Shown here: one piece after another, positions 6,643 to 9,539 of the stretch | How the letters are laid out: every line of letters starts with the position of its first letter | Numbering within the stretch: position 1 is the stretch's first letter | Assembly (NCBI GenBank): GCA_964587515.1 | Contig: CAZPMO010000187.1 | Span: 1 to 9,539, forward strand | Reading direction: 5' to 3' | From: CAZPMO01 sp964587515 | GTDB taxonomy: Bacteria > Pseudomonadota > Alphaproteobacteria > MPNO01 | Length of the DNA stretch: 9,539 nt | Translations under genes and position numbers: made by a program | Notes under the pieces: generated by a model | Told to the model about the DNA's origin: nothing | Databases searched by the model: none | The model's input: only the letters and a program-made list of their open reading frames with translations

Positions 6643-7815
6643 CTAACCCGCCGCCAGGCGGGTTTCCACCAGCCGGGCCCAATAGCTCGCGCCGATGGGC
6701 AGCGCGGTGTCGTTGAAATCGTAGGACGGGTTGTGCAGCAGGCAGCCGCCTTCGCCCGGACCGTTGCCGAGCCACACATAGGCGCCCGGTTTCTCGTTCA
6801 GCATGAAGGCGAAATCCTCCGACGCCATCTTGGGCGGCTTGTCGCGGAACACGTTGGCCTCGCCCACCACGTCGGCCATGACGCTGGCGGTAAAATCCGC
6901 CTCGGACGCGGTGTTGATGGTGGGCGGATAGCGGCGCTGATAATCGATCTCGGCCGTGACCTGGGCGGCGGCCGAGACGCCTGCCACGATGCGCCGGATC
7001 GAGGCTTCGGCGTGGTCCTGAATCTCCGGGCGGAAGGCGCGCACCGTGCCGCGCAGCACCACGTCCTCGGGGATCACGTTCCAGGTATCGCCGCCGTGGA
7101 TCTGGGTTACCGACACCACCACCGAATCCTGGGGATCAATTTCGCGGCTCGCGATGGTCTGAAGCTGGGTCACGATCTGGGCCGCCGCGGTGACCGCGTC
7201 GATGCCGAGATGGGGGGCCGCCGCATGGGTGCCGCGCCCGGTCACGGAAATCTCGAAGATGTCGAAGGCGGCCATGAAAGGCCCGGCGCGCACCGCCATT
7301 TCGCCGAGGCCGAGCCCCGGCATGTTGTGCATGCCATAGACCGAGTCCATGGGGAATTTCTCGAACAACCCTTCTTCGACCATGACCCGCGCGCCGCCCT
7401 CGTTCTCCTCGGCCGGCTGGAAAATGAAATGCACCGTGCCGGCGAAGTTTCGGGTCTCGGCGAGATAACGCGCCGCCCCCAGCAGCATGGTGGTGTGGCC
7501 GTCATGGCCGCAGGCGTGCATCTTGCCGTCGATGGTCGATTTGTGGTCGAACTCGTTTTTCTCGTGGATGTGCAGCGCGTCGAGATCGGCCCGCACCCCG
7601 ATCGCCGGGCCGTCCCCGTGCGCGCCCTTCAGCGTGCCGACGACGCCGGTGCCGGCGAGGCCCCGGTGCACCTCGATGCCGAATTCGCCGAGCTTCCCGG
7701 CGACGATGTCCGAGGTCCGCTTCTCCTCGAACGCGGTTTCGGGATGGGCGTGAATATCGCGCCGCCACGCGGTCATGTCGTCGTGAAACTCGGAAATGCG
7801 GTTGACGATGGCCAT
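6643..7815 (-). CDS. M20 family amidohydrolase (hippurate hydrolase / aminoacylase type)
   Basis: Cytoplasmic zinc- or manganese-type hydrolase that removes acyl groups from N-acyl amino acids or related amides (HipO, AbgA, IAA-amino acid hydrolase relatives). 390 residues, full family length. Landmarks in order: AWRRDIHAHPETAFEE (16-31), VRADLDALHI (74-83), the metal motif MHACGHDGHTTMLLGAA (99-115) with C102 and H104, FQPAEENEGGARVMVEEGLF (132-151) with E136/E137, YGMHNMPG with H163, the lid/dimerisation domain with GRGTHAAAPHLGIDAV (193-208), ASEDFAFML (331-339) and LLHNPSYDFND with H361. All expected catalytic and metal residues are present, so it should be active. Start ATG 7815 is at the usual position; only a weak GGGATCGAG site precedes it. 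It converges with the PuuE-like gene and lies 78 nt downstream of the porin gene on the same strand. Substrate unknown. Confidence 0.94.
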   Translation of the reverse strand: MAIVNRISEFHDDMTAWRRDIHAHPETAFEEKRTSDIVAGKLGEFGIEVHRGLAGTGVVGTLKGAHGDGPAIGVRADLDALHIHEKNEFDHKSTIDGKMHACGHDGHTTMLLGAARYLAETRNFAGTVHFIFQPAEENEGGARVMVEEGLFEKFPMDSVYGMHNMPGLGLGEMAVRAGPFMAAFDIFEISVTGRGTHAAAPHLGIDAVTAAAQIVTQLQTIASREIDPQDSVVVSVTQIHGGDTWNVIPEDVVLRGTVRAFRPEIQDHAEASIRRIVAGVSAAAQVTAEIDYQRRYPPTINTASEADFTASVMADVVGEANVFRDKPPKMASEDFAFMLNEKPGAYVWLGNGPGEGGCLLHNPSYDFNDTALPIGASYWARLVETRLAAG

Positions 7816-7852
7816 GTCTCGATCCCGTGGTTGAGTGATGCGTTGCCGGCAT

Positions 7853-7874
7853 GGTCGCTTCCGCGAAGGCGACC
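7853..7874 (-). terminator. Hairpin downstream of the porin gene, possible terminator or attenuator
   Basis: GGTCGCTTC (7853-7861) pairs with GAAG (7865-7868) and CGACC (7870-7874), with one bulged G at 7869 and a CGC loop. It sits 20 nt past the porin stop on the - strand and before the M20 start. No T-run follows in the - direction, so it could instead limit read-through or stabilise the porin mRNA 3' end. Confidence 0.35.
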
Positions 7875-7893
7875 GTCAAGCTGGGTGGCAATT

Positions 7894-9009
7894 TCAGAAG
7901 GCCACCCTGACGCCGCCGACCAGCGCCCAGCCCCGGTTGTCGTCGCTATCGCCCGCCGCCTCGCCTTCGAAATCGGCGAACACGGCGGAGCCGTATAGCC
8001 GAACGCCCGGGCCCAGCTCCTGGCGCAGCGATGCGACCAGCGTATTGTTTTCGGCGCGCGCCGGATTGGCGGGATCGTTCTCGTCCTCGCCGTAATGATA
8101 GGTCAGGCTCGCCTGGCGATTGCCCCAGGCGTAGCGCGCGCCGATTTGGAACCCTTCCCCTTCCTGCGAATCGCCACGTTCCGCGCCACCGCCGTCGAAT
8201 GAGTCGTGGATGGCGACGAACGCCCCGCCGATCGTGAGCCCGCCGAGCCACATATGGGCGCTCGCCGTATAGCCGAGCGGCGGGCCGCCGCCGCCGGGCC
8301 GGTCGAGCCACGTCTGATAGGCCGCGCCAAGACCTATCCTGAGTTTCCCGATCGGGCGCAGATAACGCAGGCCGACCGCGACCCCGTTGCGGTAAACGCT
8401 GTCCCCGGCGGTCGCGGCGTCCTTCTCGCCGCGCGCGGCGTTGGAGATGTAGGAGACGCCGAGACGCAGCCCGTCGACCGTCGGCGCGATGTAGGAAATC
8501 ATTTCCGGATCGTCCGCCTCCAGGCGCAGATCATTGTCCTTGAACGCCGAATCGCCGCCCGACGAGGCGCCGGTGGGATCGACGACCCAGTTGCCGGCGT
8601 CGCTGATTGAAAGCCCTGCCAGCGGCGGGTCGAGCGGCAGATTATGCGCCACCGAATCCTCCGACCCGATGATGATCCGGCCGAACTTGCCGGTGACCCG
8701 CATCCACACCTCGTCGAACCGGGAGGTTTCCGACGCCGCGCCGCCTTCCAGCTCGACCCTGCCGTCGATGACCAGGCCATTGGCGAGCGCGGCGCGAAAA
8801 TTGAACCAGATTTCGGTGTCGGTCTGCTGATCGACGGTGACGCGCGCGCCGTCGACCCCCTGGTCGTTGAACGGGACGCCGACCTCCTGCTTCATGAAGC
8901 CGCCCACGGTTACCGCCACGCGCGTCGCCTCGCCGGCCCGCGCCGCCATGGAGCCGAAGATCATGCCAGCCGCGACGATCTCCCCTATACGCAATATCGT
9001 TCTTCTCAT
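7894..9009 (-). CDS. Outer-membrane porin (Gram-negative porin, alphaproteobacterial type)
   Basis: A trimeric beta-barrel diffusion channel of the outer membrane is expected. From ATG 9009 the protein is 371 residues with a signal peptide (MRRTILRIGEIVAAGMIFGS then MAARA, cleavage before GEATRV), mature part about 346. The mature protein opens with a typical porin strand (VAVTVGGFMKQ), continues with EIWFNFRAALANGLVIDGRVELEG and DEVWMRVTGKFGRIIIGSED (written here in two blocks), which match the Rhodobacter/Magnetospirillum-like porin pattern, has many alternating strands with Asp/Gly-rich loops, and ends in VGGVRVAF, with the terminal Phe required for BamA-dependent insertion. The longest frame runs up to 9123, but the N-terminal extra residues are not signal-like. 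ATG 9009 has no good ribosome site; ATG 9033, preceded by GGTGGA, is a real alternative. The gene may be co-transcribed with the M20 gene. Confidence 0.88.
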   Translation of the reverse strand: MRRTILRIGEIVAAGMIFGSMAARAGEATRVAVTVGGFMKQEVGVPFNDQGVDGARVTVDQQTDTEIWFNFRAALANGLVIDGRVELEGGAASETSRFDEVWMRVTGKFGRIIIGSEDSVAHNLPLDPPLAGLSISDAGNWVVDPTGASSGGDSAFKDNDLRLEADDPEMISYIAPTVDGLRLGVSYISNAARGEKDAATAGDSVYRNGVAVGLRYLRPIGKLRIGLGAAYQTWLDRPGGGGPPLGYTASAHMWLGGLTIGGAFVAIHDSFDGGGAERGDSQEGEGFQIGARYAWGNRQASLTYHYGEDENDPANPARAENNTLVASLRQELGPGVRLYGSAVFADFEGEAAGDSDDNRGWALVGGVRVAF

Positions 9010-9141
9010 TGAGGAACAGGGATAACAGCGCATCCCAAAATCCACCACGCAAATTCGCGCGACCGGCTGTGGCGTATGCATTCTCTCCAGTGCGCGGATG
9101 GTTTCGCCGCCCCACATGACCATGGAGCGTCGAGTCGCGTG
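9010..9141 (-). other. Porin upstream region, promoter not resolved
   Basis: About 130 nt between the porin start and the interrupted frame to the right. Read on the - strand it contains a weak TTGCGT (9047-9052) and TGTTAT (9022-9027) pair with 19 nt spacing, which would leave a very short leader. No clear operator, riboswitch or stable hairpin is seen. Confidence 0.2.
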
Positions 9142-9537
9142 TCACGAATGTTCGCAACTCCCAATTCCCAGCGGCTTTCGCTTCTCTCGGTCGACCCGAA
9201 CGTACTTGCCCGCCCGTGAATCCCAGATGGCGCAAGAGTTGTAGGCATAAATTGCAAGCCAGCCGTGATGGCGCGCGCCGTCGGTCCCCAATATCCAACC
9301 GGCGGCGAATTTCCCGATCTCCACCCCCGAATGGCCTCACCGTTCCCACGGTCTAAGAAAGGGTATGTAAATCGTGCAATCGGGTTCCGTCTCCTTGCTC
9401 CACCCTTCACATGCCAACGCGCTGTCCGTCCATGAGGTGATTATCCACCGATCCCCATGTTTCCTGAAAAAGTTGCTGCCACGGGCGGTACACGGACGGT
9501 CGCCACAAATATTCAGCCTGAAAGTGACTTCATGCGT
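9142..9537 (-). pseudogene. Unrecognised reading frame entering from the right edge, interrupted by one in-frame TGA
   Basis: On the - strand one frame is open from the window edge (9537) to 9340 (66 codons), meets TGA at 9337-9339, and then stays open in the same frame for 64 more codons to a TGA at 9142-9144. The first part reads like protein rather than noise (GDRWIITSWTDSALACEGW, DCTIYIPFLRPWER; 4 Cys and 4 Trp). The second also does (GWLAIYAYNSCAIWDSRAG, KYVRVDREKRKP). I do not recognise the family. Base composition is visibly less GC-rich than the rest of the window, as expected for transferred or decaying DNA. It may be one gene broken by a nonsense mutation, the 3' end of one gene plus a small second ORF (GTG start at 9324), or chance. 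There is no evidence for selenocysteine. Confidence 0.35.
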
Positions 9538-9539
9538 GC

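Noticed and set aside
6733..7998. Long + strand open frame (421 codons) opposite the M20 gene
   Set aside because: The opposite strand encodes a complete M20 enzyme with all motifs; this frame is Gly/His/Arg/Asp-rich antisense shadow.
9337..9339. In-frame TGA as a selenocysteine codon
   Set aside because: No Sec-type motif around it and no convincing SECIS-like stem-loop next to it; a nonsense mutation or a true stop is simpler.
8642..9349. - strand frame (235 codons) overlapping the porin 5' end in another phase
   Set aside because: Arg-rich in the porin overlap and not protein-like; the porin frame carries signal peptide and beta-strand pattern.
1..9539. tRNA, rRNA, CRISPR array, insertion sequence, phage or toxin-antitoxin genes
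   Set aside because: Looked for on both strands by eye; no repeat-spacer array, transposase motif, cloverleaf or rRNA stretch was found.

Overview
The window is GC-rich, Gram-negative chromosomal DNA. Gene order and protein character point to an alphaproteobacterium, most likely Rhodospirillales-like: a ccmF-ccmG-ccmH-ccmI cluster, an alphaproteobacterial-type CcmI with a C-terminal TPR module, and a 16-strand-type porin ending in Phe. This is an inference from protein style; there is no rRNA or other direct taxonomic marker.

Left part (2-4485, + strand): the 3' end of a System I cytochrome c maturation operon. It holds ccmF (5' end outside the window), ccmG/dsbE (membrane-anchored thioredoxin with WCPPC), ccmH (CLVC motif) and ccmI (membrane-anchored TPR apocytochrome chaperone), followed by a small exported Sel1-repeat protein. 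The ccmF/ccmG gap is 2 nt. The next three junctions are all 4-nt ATGA overlaps, so the five genes look translationally coupled. CcmG and CcmH reduce and present the apocytochrome CXXCH cysteines, CcmI delivers the apocytochrome, and CcmF attaches heme. The CcmI here carries a 72-residue in-frame tandem duplication of its TPR module.

Middle part (4486-7815): after a short promoter-sized gap come two + strand genes separated by 6 nt, an amidohydrolase-2 (TIM-barrel) hydrolase/decarboxylase and a PuuE/NodB-fold hydrolase of the allantoinase-like type. They converge on a - strand M20 amidohydrolase (hippurate hydrolase/aminoacylase type). A REP-like inverted repeat lies between the convergent genes. 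The three enzymes are all C-N (or C-C) hydrolases of small-molecule catabolism and could form a small degradative set, possibly for a cyclic amide, imide or ureide. The substrate cannot be read from the sequence.

Right part (7816-9539): a - strand outer-membrane porin. Upstream of it is a stretch with visibly lower GC, holding an unrecognised - strand reading frame that runs in from the right edge and is interrupted by one in-frame TGA. I see no tRNA, rRNA, CRISPR array, transposase or phage gene. I do not see a clear undescribed system; the best leads are the three-hydrolase set, the ccmI internal duplication and the interrupted frame at the right edge.
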